Shown: in pieces, positions 6,435 through 13,060 of the stretch
Layout of the letters: each line of letters begins with the position of its first letter
Position numbering within the stretch: position 1 is the first letter of the stretch
Origin: an uncultured Acidimicrobiaceae bacterium
Lineage (GTDB): Bacteria; Actinomycetota; Acidimicrobiia; Acidimicrobiales; Ilumatobacteraceae
NCBI GenBank assembly: GCA_903919215.1
Contig: CAIXHI010000482.1
Location: 1-13,060, forward strand
Length of the DNA: 13,060 bases
Reading direction: 5' to 3'
Translations under genes and position numbers: made by a program
Notes under the pieces: model-generated
The model's input: the letters and a program-made list of their open reading frames with translations, nothing else
Told to the model about the DNA's origin: nothing
The model's database searches: none

Positions 6435-6755
6435 CTACTCGCCGCGCAACGACCCGCCTTCGGTGGTCGCAGCCAGTATCGCTTCGGCGGTGGCCGCGGC
6501 GCTCTCAGCGAGCATCCAGCCACGGCTGCGGACGGTGACGATCGAGTCGTGCCCGAGCAGGCGACGGACGCCCACGAGCACGCTGTCACAGCGGCGTTGG
6601 TTCAGCTCGGCGAGGCCCGCTGCACGTGCGAGTTCACGGCGCCCAACGACCCGTTGCCGGTTCGCGTAGAGCACGGCCAGCACAGCCCGCTCCTGACGGC
6701 CTTGATGCACCAGGGGGTGCGCATCGAGGCGCTGAGCAGGAGCGGGGCTGGCCAT
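6435..6755 (-). CDS. Stand-alone winged-helix DNA-binding protein (OmpR/PhoB C-terminal type)
   Basis: A 106-residue protein whose body (about 17-83) fits the Trans_reg_C winged helix. It has GRQERAVLAVLYANRQRVVG followed by RRELARAAGL, then a recognition-helix region NQRRCDSVLVGVRRLLG and the closing hairpin SIVTVRSRGWML. The last about 20 residues are Ala-rich. No receiver domain or other sensor is encoded with it. The same frame stays open far upstream, but that stretch is antisense to the acyl-CoA dehydrogenase gene and has no recognisable domain. ATG at 6755 is the first start after the antisense part and gives a compact domain. It lacks a clear ribosome binding site and may be leaderless. 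It is convergent with glnD and divergent from the acyl-CoA dehydrogenase gene, so it may regulate either neighbour. The fold assignment is reasonably firm; the role is unknown. Confidence 0.65.
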   Translation of the reverse strand: MASPAPAQRLDAHPLVHQGRQERAVLAVLYANRQRVVGRRELARAAGLAELNQRRCDSVLVGVRRLLGHDSIVTVRSRGWMLAESAAATAEAILAATTEGGSLRGE

Positions 6756-6855
6756 GACATGACCGTACGCCCGCTCGGTTTCGCGACTGTTTGGCGCATG
6801 TGAACGGCGTGTAAACCGGGCTGCCAGGCATATCAGGCATCCGACTTCGCCGAAC

Positions 6856-6881
6856 TTGACCCGTCGGTCAATACTGGTGGA
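6856..6881 (+). promoter_or_regulatory. Candidate operator/promoter of the acyl-CoA dehydrogenase gene
   Basis: TTGACC (6856-6861), CGTC, GGTCAA (6866-6871) is a perfect 6-bp inverted repeat with a 4-bp centre, ending ten bases before the ATG at 6882. Its right half overlaps AATACT (6870-6875), which has 4 of 6 bases of a -10 hexamer. Transcription from it would start at or next to the ATG, giving a leaderless mRNA, and no separate ribosome binding site exists beyond GGTGGA touching the ATG. A dimeric repressor bound here, for example of the TetR family that commonly controls actinobacterial fatty-acid genes, would block the promoter. The regulator is not identified. Confidence 0.45.
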
Positions 6882-8135
6882 ATGGACCTGACCTACACCC
6901 CCGAGGCCGAAGCGTTCCGAGTCGAGATTCGCGCCTGGCTGCGCGAGCACCTGCCCACAGGCTGGTGCGAGGCCCACGAAGCGGGCGAGGCGTTCGACAT
7001 GCCGCCCCTGGAGCGCACGGCGTTCAACGAGGGTTGGCCGGCGATCCTCTACGGCGGCGGCTGGATCTGCGCCACCTGGCCCAAGGAGTACGGCGGCAAG
7101 GGCCTCTCCACCATGGAGGGCGTTGTGTTGGCCGAGGAGTTCGCCCGCGTGAAGGCACCGCTGCGCGCCGACTTCTTTGGTGACACATTGGTGGGACCGA
7201 CCATTCTGCAGTGGGGCACCGAGGAGCAGAAGCAGGACTTCCTGCCGCGCATCCTCAATGGTTCGATGCGCTGGTGTCAGGGCTTCAGCGAGCCGAACAG
7301 CGGCTCCGATCTCGCATCGTTGAAGACCTCTGCAGTGCTGGATGGCGACGAGTGGATCATCAACGGCCAGAAGGTGTGGACGACCGGCGGTCACCACGCC
7401 GACTACTGCTTCCTGCTGACCCGCACCGACCCCGACTCGCCCAAGCACAAGGGCATCAGCTACCTGCTGGTGCCGATGCACCAGCCCGGCGTCGAGGTGC
7501 GTGGCATCACCCAGCCCGACGGCACGGCCGAGTTCTGCGAGGTGTTCTTCACCGATGCCCGCTGCCCGAAGGACAACGTCGTCGGCGGTGTGAACAATGG
7601 CTGGAAGGTCGCGAACAGCACGCTCGCGTTCGAGCGCGGTATGAGCGCCACTACCGGCTATCGGCGCTTCGAAGAGGAGTACAAGCTGATGCTCGCCACA
7701 GCGCAGGAGAACGGCGCGATCCACGAACCCGGCATCCGCCAGCGGTTGATGGAGTTCTATACGAAGATCACGATTCTGCGGGTCAACGGTTTGCGCTCGC
7801 TGTCCACTGCGCTTGCCGGCCAGAAAGATCCCGGCATCGCTGCGCTCGGCGTCAGCAACAAGATGTTCTGGAGCGAGATGCACAAGGCGGCGATGGAACT
7901 CGCCCTCGATATCCACGGCGCGGCCTCGATGTTGGTCGACACGGGTTCGGCCGGTGGCGGTTGGCCCGGTACGGCCCGCGAACAGCGCCGCCCCGGCTAT
8001 CCGGTCAGTTCGATGATGAGTGCGTTCTTCTTCAGCCGCAGCGAGACGATCTGGGGTGGCACGAGCCAGATCCAGCGCAACATCGTCGGCGAACGCGTCC
8101 TCGGTCTGCCGAAGGAACCGCAGATCCTGTCGTAG
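6882..8135 (+). CDS. Acyl-CoA dehydrogenase, FadE type
   Basis: A 417-residue cytosolic flavoprotein that forms the 2,3-double bond of an acyl-CoA and passes electrons to ETF. The N-terminal helical domain is about 1-125. The middle beta domain holds WCQGFSEPNSGSDLASLKTS (131-150) and VWTTGGHHADY (165-175), which bind flavin and substrate. The C-terminal helical domain ends with IWGGTSQIQRNIVGERVLGL (390-409). In medium-chain dehydrogenases the catalytic Glu lies two residues before the Thr of that last motif (YEGTS). Here it is Gly392, as in many actinobacterial FadE proteins that place the base elsewhere or work as part of a heteromer. No partner subunit lies next to it. The substrate cannot be told from sequence. 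ATG 6882 is preceded by a palindrome and probable promoter. Confidence 0.9.
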   Translation: MDLTYTPEAEAFRVEIRAWLREHLPTGWCEAHEAGEAFDMPPLERTAFNEGWPAILYGGGWICATWPKEYGGKGLSTMEGVVLAEEFARVKAPLRADFFGDTLVGPTILQWGTEEQKQDFLPRILNGSMRWCQGFSEPNSGSDLASLKTSAVLDGDEWIINGQKVWTTGGHHADYCFLLTRTDPDSPKHKGISYLLVPMHQPGVEVRGITQPDGTAEFCEVFFTDARCPKDNVVGGVNNGWKVANSTLAFERGMSATTGYRRFEEEYKLMLATAQENGAIHEPGIRQRLMEFYTKITILRVNGLRSLSTALAGQKDPGIAALGVSNKMFWSEMHKAAMELALDIHGAASMLVDTGSAGGGWPGTAREQRRPGYPVSSMMSAFFFSRSETIWGGTSQIQRNIVGERVLGLPKEPQILS

Positions 8136-8160
8136 GCGGCCCACCAACTCCCGTTCGTGT

Positions 8161-8196
8161 CACACACCGACCACGGATGTCCGTGAACCGTGTGTG
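8161..8196 (+). terminator. Hairpin after the acyl-CoA dehydrogenase gene
   Basis: An outer stem CACACAC (8161-8167) pairs with GTGTGTG (8190-8196), and an inner stem CACGG (8172-8176) pairs with CCGTG (8181-8185) around ATGT. Four-base internal bulges separate them. It starts 25 bp after the stop codon. No T-run follows. It probably ends the dehydrogenase transcript, so the exporter gene 118 bp downstream would need its own promoter. I found no convincing one by eye in 8197-8313. Confidence 0.5.
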
Positions 8197-8313
8197 GCCG
8201 GGGTGGGGGTGGAACGCACTCAGGCTGATCTCTGCGTTGCTCATGGGGGAGCAGATGGCCACCACCTTGGGCGACCAGCATCAGCCTCGGTACGCTCGCC
8301 ACGAGGGGTGGGA

Positions 8314-9873
8314 ATGCCGCAGCACATGACGCCGATGAGCGATGCTCGCCGATGGCTTGCGGTCGCCGTTGCTGTTGGATCGGTGATGGTCGCAGTTATC
8401 GACGGCACGATCCTCAACCTCGCCCTGCCGTCGCTGGTCCGCGACCTCGGCGCGTCGAACTCGGATCTGCAATGGATCGTGGACGCGTACGTGCTGGTGT
8501 TCGCCGGGTTCATGCTCACCGGGGGCAGCCTTGCCGACCGTTTCGGCCGCGTGCGGATGATGCGGATCGGGATGACGCTGTTCGGCCTCGGCTCGCTGGT
8601 CGCGTCGTTCACCGACACTGTCGGCGGGTTGACCGCAGCACGTGCGGTGATGGGTATCGGCGCGGCGATCATCTCGCCGGCGACACTGTCGATCGTCACC
8701 AGCCTGTTCGACGATCAGGCGGGAAGGGCGAAGGCGATCGGGATCTGGGCAGGCGGGTCGATGGCGGGGATCGTCATCGGGCCCATTGCCGGCGGCCTGT
8801 TGCTCAGTCATTTCTGGTGGGGTTCGGTGTTCCTGGTGAACCTCCCGATCGTGGCGATCTCCGTCCCGTTGCTGGGGGCGCTCGTTCCCGAGTCGAAGAA
8901 CCCGGGCGCGGCGCGGCTCGACGTCGTGGGCATGGTGCTGTCCACCGCAGCGCTCGCCACGGTGTTGTGGGCGACGATCAGCGCCCCTGAACATGGGTGG
9001 ACGAGCGTCACGACGCTGGGAACCTATGCAGCCGGCGCGGTGCTGTTGGTCGTGTTCGTCGCCTTCGAGCTGCGCAACCCGCTGCCCTTGCTGGATGTGC
9101 GGTTCTTCGCCGAGCGGTCGTTCGTCGTGCCCACGATCGTCTGCACCGTAGTGATCTTCATGACGTCCGGCTTCAGCTTCGTGCTGACCCAGCTGCTGCA
9201 GTTCGTGCATGGCTACACGCCGATCCAAGCGGGTGTGCGCATGTTGCCGATGGCATTCGTGCTGATCTCCGGCAGTGTTCTGGCCCCGAGGCTGGCGGAT
9301 CGCTTCGGCGTGCGCAGGATCATCGTGCTCGGCCTGCTGTTGCAAGGTGGCGGAGGTGTGCTGCTGACGCGACCAGGTCCGCACGGGGCATACCTGCTGT
9401 TGATGATCGGCATGGTGGTGCACGGTGCCGGTCAGGCGATCGGGTTCTCGCCGGCGACCGCCTTGGCAATGGCGTCGGTACAGAAGGAGCGATCGGGTGT
9501 CGCCGCGGGCACGAACGCGACGGCTCGTATGTCGGGTTCCGCGCTGGGGGTGGCCGTGGTCGGCAGCATCCTGGTGTCCGCCTACGGCAGCGATCTGCGC
9601 AGCCACATCGCTGGGCTGGGGCTCCCATCTGCTGTCGCTGCACGCGCCCAGGAGTCAATCGGGTCGGCGCTCGGAGAGAGCGCGAAGCTGTCAGGCGCAG
9701 CGGGGAGCGGTCTGGCCAGCGCGGCTCGCGAGTCGTTCGTGGTGGGGGCCAGTCAGGCGTTGATGGTGAACGCCGGGTTGTGCATCGTTGCCGCCACGGT
9801 CTTCGCGTTCCTCGCGCGGATTCCCGCTGCGATCAAGTTGCCGTCGGACAGGCACGCGCTCGTCGGCGAGTGA
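8314..9873 (+). CDS. MFS multidrug exporter, DHA2 family (EmrB/QacA type, 14 TM)
   Basis: A 519-residue inner-membrane proton antiporter of the 14-helix drug exporter family. Evidence: the first helix with the DHA2 motif around AVIDGTILNLALPSLVRDLG (27-46), QWIVDAYVLVFAGFMLTGG (53-71), motif A GGSLADRFGR (70-79), motif C MAGIVIGPIAGGLLL (150-164), and hydrophobic helices continuing to the C-terminus. Its length is normal for EmrB/QacA proteins. ATG 8314 is chosen because GAGGGG (8303-8308) lies five bases upstream; ATGs at 8326 and 8335 are alternatives that lose little. The reading frame is open back into the dehydrogenase gene, but that part is shadow. No adjacent TetR/MarR regulator or EmrA-like adaptor is present, so the substrate is unknown. 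Its stop is six bases from the stop of the convergent deoA. Confidence 0.9.
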   Translation: MPQHMTPMSDARRWLAVAVAVGSVMVAVIDGTILNLALPSLVRDLGASNSDLQWIVDAYVLVFAGFMLTGGSLADRFGRVRMMRIGMTLFGLGSLVASFTDTVGGLTAARAVMGIGAAIISPATLSIVTSLFDDQAGRAKAIGIWAGGSMAGIVIGPIAGGLLLSHFWWGSVFLVNLPIVAISVPLLGALVPESKNPGAARLDVVGMVLSTAALATVLWATISAPEHGWTSVTTLGTYAAGAVLLVVFVAFELRNPLPLLDVRFFAERSFVVPTIVCTVVIFMTSGFSFVLTQLLQFVHGYTPIQAGVRMLPMAFVLISGSVLAPRLADRFGVRRIIVLGLLLQGGGGVLLTRPGPHGAYLLLMIGMVVHGAGQAIGFSPATALAMASVQKERSGVAAGTNATARMSGSALGVAVVGSILVSAYGSDLRSHIAGLGLPSAVAARAQESIGSALGESAKLSGAAGSGLASAARESFVVGASQALMVNAGLCIVAATVFAFLARIPAAIKLPSDRHALVGE

Positions 9874-9874
9874 C

Positions 9875-9887
9875 CCGCCTCAGGCGG
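9875..9887. terminator. Small hairpin between convergent exporter and deoA stops
   Basis: CCGCC (9875-9879) and GGCGG (9883-9887) pair around TCA, which is the deoA stop codon read on the minus strand. The gap between the two genes is only 6 bp. The stem is short and has no T-run, so its termination activity is uncertain. Confidence 0.3.
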
Positions 9888-11190
9888 TGACGCGATCGAG
9901 GACGGCCGACTGCGCCGTCGCCGCCTTGCCGGTGAGGTGGTACGCGGCGCGCAACAGCTGCGTGGCCTGCTGCACCTGCGCGTCGTTGCGAGCGTGCACG
10001 ATGCCCAACGGGCGGTCGGGACCGACGTCGTCGCCCAGTCCTGCGAGCCAGGTGAGGCCGACCGCGTGGTCAACGGCGTCCTGCGGGCGGCTGCGGCCGC
10101 CACCGAGTGCCACCACCACCATGCCCACGGCACGGGTGTCGATGCGCTGCACCGTGCCGGCCCGCTCGGGGTGGATCGCCACCGTCAGCGGGGCGACTTC
10201 CATGTGCTGCCACGGGTTGTCGACGAACTTCTTCGGCCCGCCGAGAGCAGCGACCATCTTGGCGAACTTCTCAGCGGCGGCCCCCGAGTCGAGCGCCTGC
10301 TGCAGCAGCACGCGGGCGGCCTTGGTGGTGCGGGCCAACTTGCCTGCAACCAACATCTCAGCGCACAGCGCCATCGTCACCTCGTGCATGCGCGGTTCGC
10401 GACGAACGCCGGTGAGGTACTCGACCGCGTAGGCCATCTCGACCGCGTTGCCCGCGGCATCGGCGAGCGGACGGTCCATGTCGGTGATGAGCGCGACGGT
10501 GGGCAGGCCGGCACCAGTGGCAACCGAGGCGATGCTCTGCGCAAGTTCGCGGGCCTTGGGCAGTGTCGGCATGAACGCACCATTGCCACACTTGACGTCC
10601 ATCGCCAGCCCATCGAGCCCAGCGGCCAGCTTCTTCGACAGGATCGATGCGGTGATCAGCCCGATGCTTTCCACCGTGGCGGTGACATCGCGGATGCCAT
10701 ACAGCCGCTTGTCGGCCGGGGCGAGGTCGGCGGTCTGGCCGATGACCGCGCAGCCGACCTTGCCGACGACCGCTCGGAACTTGGCCATCGTCGGGACTGC
10801 GACGTACCCGGGGATGGATTCGAACTTGTCGTACGTGCCACCGGTGTGGCCAAGGCCGCGCCCGGAGATCATCGGTACGTACCCGCCGCACGCAGCCACC
10901 ATCGGGGCGAGCATCAGGCTGACCGTGTCGCCCACCCCACCCGTGGAGTGCTTGTCGACGATCGGGCCGGGAAGGTCCCAGCGCAACGTGACGCCGCTGT
11001 TCGTCATCGCCTTCGTCAGTGCGACGCGCTCGGCGATGTTCATACCCTTGAAGTACACGGCCATCGCGAAGGCAGCTGCCTGGCCCTCGGTGACGGCACC
11101 GTTCGTGAGGCCGGCGATGAACGTCGCGATGTCGTCATCAGCAAGCACCTTGCCGTCGCGCTTGGCGCGGATGATCTCCTGGGGAAGCAT
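9880..11190 (-). CDS. deoA: Thymidine / pyrimidine-nucleoside phosphorylase
   Basis: A 436-residue enzyme that splits thymidine or deoxyuridine with phosphate into free base and 2-deoxyribose 1-phosphate. Clear family blocks are VDKHSTGGVGDTVSLMLAP (78-96), the signature SGRGLGHTGGTYDKFE (109-124) and IRDVTATVESIGLITASILS (166-185). H81, R167, S182 and K186 correspond to E. coli H85, R171, S186 and K190, which contact the substrate. The length equals the usual about 440 residues. The start is ATG at 11190, with GGAGA (11202-11198) eight bases upstream inside deoC. A longer open frame to 11298 only overlaps deoC. The ATG shares one base with the deoC TGA, so the two are translationally coupled. 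Thymidine-specific DeoA and broader Pdp enzymes cannot be separated by eye. Confidence 0.95.
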   Translation of the reverse strand: MLPQEIIRAKRDGKVLADDDIATFIAGLTNGAVTEGQAAAFAMAVYFKGMNIAERVALTKAMTNSGVTLRWDLPGPIVDKHSTGGVGDTVSLMLAPMVAACGGYVPMISGRGLGHTGGTYDKFESIPGYVAVPTMAKFRAVVGKVGCAVIGQTADLAPADKRLYGIRDVTATVESIGLITASILSKKLAAGLDGLAMDVKCGNGAFMPTLPKARELAQSIASVATGAGLPTVALITDMDRPLADAAGNAVEMAYAVEYLTGVRREPRMHEVTMALCAEMLVAGKLARTTKAARVLLQQALDSGAAAEKFAKMVAALGGPKKFVDNPWQHMEVAPLTVAIHPERAGTVQRIDTRAVGMVVVALGGGRSRPQDAVDHAVGLTWLAGLGDDVGPDRPLGIVHARNDAQVQQATQLLRAAYHLTGKAATAQSAVLDRVTA

Positions 11191-11963
11191 CAGTAGGTCT
11201 CCGTCTTGCTGGTCGGGCCGCTGGCACCGTCGATTACCGCCTCGAGCGCCGTCAGCAGTCCGCTGGCGCCGAACCGGAACGTGGTGGGGGTCGCCCATCC
11301 CGCACCCATGATGCGGTCGGCCTGGTCGAGGTATGCAGTGGCGTCGTCGAGTGTGCGAATGCCGCCGCTGGGCTTGAGGCCGACCGGTCGATTGGCGGTG
11401 CGGATGACCTCGAGCATCACCTCGGTGGCCTCCAGCGACGCGCTGCGCGGGGTCTTGCCGGTGGACGTTTTGATGAAGTCGGCGCCGAGGCGGACGGCGG
11501 TCTGTGACGCGGCGCGGATGGTGTCGGGTGACACCAGTTCACCCGTCTCCAGGATCACTTTCAGCCGCTGCGGCGTAGGTACCGAGTCGCGCACAGCCTG
11601 GATCATCGCTTCCGCCGCGGCGCGGTCGCCGGACAGAAATGCCCGGTACGGCAGCACGAGGTCGATCTCGTCGGCGCCCTCGGCGAGTGCCTCTGTGGTG
11701 AGTGCGACGACATCATCGATCGCGTCATTGCCCGACGGGAAGTTGACGACCGTCGCAATCCGCACGCCTGTGCCGATGAGCAGATGCACAGCCATCGAGA
11801 CATGCCGCGGCCACACGCACACTGCGGCCACCGTGCCGTGTCGGCCGACGGCTCGTGCGCACAACGCGGTGACGTCGTCGGGGGTGGCCTCGTCGCCGAG
11901 TTCGGTGAGGTCGAGCAGGGTGATCGCGCGGCGCGCAACATCGATGGGTGAGGCGGTGCTCAT
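11190..11963 (-). CDS. deoC: Deoxyribose-phosphate aldolase
   Basis: A 257-residue cytosolic class I aldolase that cleaves 2-deoxyribose 5-phosphate into acetaldehyde and glyceraldehyde 3-phosphate. It follows the E. coli-type DeoC along its whole length. The Schiff-base Lys is K165 in GADFIKTSTGK, the second Lys is K197 in VGLKPSGGIRT, D101 is in DEIDLVLPYRA, and the family's terminal Tyr is kept (Y257, last residue, KTETY). ATG 11963 has AGGG (11974-11971) seven bases upstream. It is first in the two-gene deoC-deoA unit. The intermediate phosphopentomutase (deoB) is not in the window. A 55-bp gap separates it from the divergent AlaX gene, so the two promoters must overlap or lie close. I see no clear DeoR or CytR site. 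Confidence 0.96.
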   Translation of the reverse strand: MSTASPIDVARRAITLLDLTELGDEATPDDVTALCARAVGRHGTVAAVCVWPRHVSMAVHLLIGTGVRIATVVNFPSGNDAIDDVVALTTEALAEGADEIDLVLPYRAFLSGDRAAAEAMIQAVRDSVPTPQRLKVILETGELVSPDTIRAASQTAVRLGADFIKTSTGKTPRSASLEATEVMLEVIRTANRPVGLKPSGGIRTLDDATAYLDQADRIMGAGWATPTTFRFGASGLLTALEAVIDGASGPTSKTETY

Positions 11964-12018
11964 GCCATCACCCTAACGACGCTGGCCGATCGTCGACAGG
12001 GACGGCAGACTCTTGTGT

Positions 12019-12723
12019 GTGACCGAACTGCTCTATCTCCGCGACGCGTACGCCACCCACTTCACTGCCACCGTGACGGCAGTTCGTGAGGGTGCCATCG
12101 CGCTCGATCGCACACTCTTCTATCCGACAGGTGGCGGTCAGCCGCACGACACCGGCAGTCTTGCCGGCCTGATCGTCAGCGACGTGCGCAAGGAAGGCAC
12201 CGATGTGTGGCACACCGTCGGCGAGGGCGCAGTTCCCGCGGTGGGCGACACGGTCGAAGGCGATGTCGACTGGGGCCGTCGCCATCAGTTGATGCGCACC
12301 CACACCGCCTTGCACGTGTTGTGCGGTGTGATCTGGAACGAGTGGCACGTGCCCGTGACCGGCGGGAACATGGAGCCCCTCGCAGCGCGAATGGACTTCG
12401 AGTTCGACCCCGTGCCCGAAGGGTTCGCCGCCCGTGTCGAGGAACTGGTCAACCTCGAACTCGCCGCAGATCGAGTCATCGAGGTCGGGTTCTTGCCCCG
12501 CGACACGGCAGTGCACGATGCGGATCTGATCCGCACGAAGGTGAGCCTGATCCCCGAGAGCGTCACCGAGATTCGCGTCGTCGACATCGTCGGTCTCGAC
12601 AAGCAGGCCGACGGTGGCACACACGTCCGCAGCACGGCCGAGGTCGGGCGCCTTCGCGTGCTCAAGTTGGAGAGCAAGGGCAAGGGCAACAAGCGCGTGC
12701 GAGTGGAGATCGTCGACGCCTGA
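12019..12723 (+). CDS. Stand-alone alanyl-tRNA editing protein (AlaX type)
   Basis: A 234-residue free-standing relative of the AlaRS editing domain. The family hydrolyses Ser-tRNA(Ala), and sometimes Gly-tRNA(Ala), in trans. The N-terminal beta-barrel part has YPTGGGQPHDTG (35-46), matching the family's GGGQP motif. The zinc-site part has H95 and H99 in RTHTALHV and H202 in ADGGTHVRSTAEVG. The fourth ligand, normally Cys in CGGTH, is Asp198 here. A basic KGKGNKRVRVE tail ends the protein. The start is taken as GTG 12019 (MTELLYLRDAY), typical of AlaX N-termini. TTG 12013, two codons earlier, lies ten bases after AGGGA (11998-12002) and is an alternative. It lacks AlaRS catalytic and tRNA-recognition domains, so it is not a synthetase fragment. 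It is divergent from deoC and ends before two hairpins. Confidence 0.88.
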   Translation: MTELLYLRDAYATHFTATVTAVREGAIALDRTLFYPTGGGQPHDTGSLAGLIVSDVRKEGTDVWHTVGEGAVPAVGDTVEGDVDWGRRHQLMRTHTALHVLCGVIWNEWHVPVTGGNMEPLAARMDFEFDPVPEGFAARVEELVNLELAADRVIEVGFLPRDTAVHDADLIRTKVSLIPESVTEIRVVDIVGLDKQADGGTHVRSTAEVGRLRVLKLESKGKGNKRVRVEIVDA

Positions 12724-12750
12724 GCGAGAGGTCGGCGCCGAGAATTGGGT

Positions 12751-12782
12751 GACCCCGGCGCGGTTACAAATCGCCCGGGGTC
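12751..12782 (+). terminator. Hairpin after the AlaX gene
   Basis: GACCCCGGCG (12751-12760) pairs with CGCCCGGGGTC (12772-12782) with one bulged C, giving a 10-bp stem around an 11-base AT-richer loop. It begins 27 bp after the stop codon. No T-run follows. It is the likely first terminator of the AlaX transcript. Confidence 0.5.
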
Positions 12783-12827
12783 GTGGCCGCAACCCGTGGA
12801 GGCTCCGGCGAGATCAGGGTATCGCAC

Positions 12828-12875
12828 CGGGGCGCGGAAGAGCCCGGGGCGAACCCCGGGCTCTTCCACGCCCCG
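12828..12875. terminator. Very long bidirectional hairpin, 14-bp perfect core with CGAA loop
   Basis: 12836-12849 pairs perfectly with 12854-12867 (14 bp) around CGAA. Beyond a single C-A mismatch the pairing continues for seven more base pairs (CGGGGCG 12828-12834 with CGCCCCG 12869-12875). It lies between two convergent genes, 24 bp from the stop of the minus-strand gene and 105 bp from the AlaX stop, and is symmetrical, so it can terminate both. There is no T-run on either side; a stem of this stability may work without one. Confidence 0.8.
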
Positions 12876-12898
12876 CAGCGAGGGGGTGTCGGTGGGTG

Positions 12899-13060
12899 TC
12901 AGTTGCCGGCGACGAGCGCAGCGTCGTAGCGACGCTTGAACTCTGCTTTCGACGTCTCGCTGACGTCGACGCCCGCAGCCTTGGCCTTGGCGCGCAGGGC
13001 GCCGACCGTTGCGTCTTGCTTCTTGATGTGCTGGAACGGGTCGTAGTCGAAGAACGTGGC
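12899..13060 (-). CDS. C-terminal end of an unrecognised protein (partial)
   Basis: The last 53 codons of a minus-strand gene, cut by the right window edge, ending in TGA (12901-12899). The visible protein begins ATFFDYDPFQHIKKQDATVG and ends EFKRRYDAALVAGN. It is soluble, charged, and rich in Ala and Lys, with a probable helix around ALRAKAKAAG. Codon use is ordinary for the window (third-position G/C), and a strong hairpin lies just after the stop, both supporting a real gene. I do not recognise the family from this tail. Confidence 0.7.
   Translation of the reverse strand, partial: ATFFDYDPFQHIKKQDATVGALRAKAKAAGVDVSETSKAEFKRRYDAALVAGN

Noticed and set aside
6756..8147. Upstream extension of the winged-helix frame across the acyl-CoA dehydrogenase gene
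   Set aside because: The extension is exactly antisense to a convincing dehydrogenase gene and shows no domain; only the last 106 residues look like a protein family.
8281..9606. 441-codon minus-strand frame opposite the exporter
   Set aside because: The translation is His/Arg/Gln-rich antisense of a 14-helix membrane protein, with no domain and no supporting context.
9937..11196. 419-codon plus-strand frame opposite deoA
   Set aside because: It is a mirror of deoA codons, rich in Arg/His/Gly/Asp and without motifs. deoA has intact catalytic residues on the other strand.
12823..12832. CGCACCGGGG, identical to the first half of the 20-bp repeat at 1-68
   Set aside because: A ten-base match in GC-rich sequence is plausible by chance, and the second half of the unit is absent.

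Overview
The window is GC-rich and densely coded. Genes sit on both strands with mostly short gaps, many stop codons are TGA, and starts vary between ATG and GTG. The gene set (amt-glnK-glnD cluster, actinobacterial-style FadE, DHA2 exporter, deoC/deoA, free-standing AlaX) suggests a chromosomal segment of a high-GC actinobacterium, possibly of the Acidimicrobiia. That assignment is inference from protein style, not from a marker gene. I see no phage, transposon, CRISPR, tRNA or rRNA.

Region 1 (1-6288) is a nitrogen-control island. Two ammonium transporter genes point away from each other across a 291-bp gap, and each is followed by its own PII signal protein: amt1-glnK1 on the minus strand and amt2-glnK2 on the plus strand. 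glnD, the PII-modifying enzyme, lies downstream of glnK2 beyond a strong hairpin. The gap holds two 28-bp elements, one in front of each amt gene and each oriented with its gene. They share 17 of 28 bases, carry 11-bp-spaced GlnR-like half sites, and each ends exactly 10 nt before a TAG(G/C)TT candidate -10 hexamer. This mirrored promoter pair is the best find in the window. At the left edge a 20-bp tandem repeat abuts the glnK1 stop codon.

Region 2 (6289-6881) holds a convergent gap with four consecutive hairpins, a 106-residue protein (minus strand) that is little more than an OmpR-type winged helix, and a 126-bp divergent gap. That gap ends in a perfect TTGACC-N4-GGTCAA palindrome just before the next gene.

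Region 3 (6882-9873) encodes an acyl-CoA dehydrogenase and a 14-TM DHA2-type drug exporter, both on the plus strand and separated by a hairpin-bearing spacer. They are probably independent units.

Region 4 (9880-11963, minus strand) is a deoxynucleoside-salvage operon, deoC-deoA, with overlapping stop and start codons. Phosphorolysis of deoxynucleosides by DeoA followed by aldol cleavage by DeoC feeds deoxyribose carbon into central metabolism. The phosphopentomutase linking the two steps is not in the window.

Region 5 (12019-13060) has a stand-alone AlaX-type tRNA editing protein whose usual zinc-binding Cys is Asp, two hairpins including a very long one, and the C-terminal end of an unrecognised minus-strand gene that runs off the right edge.
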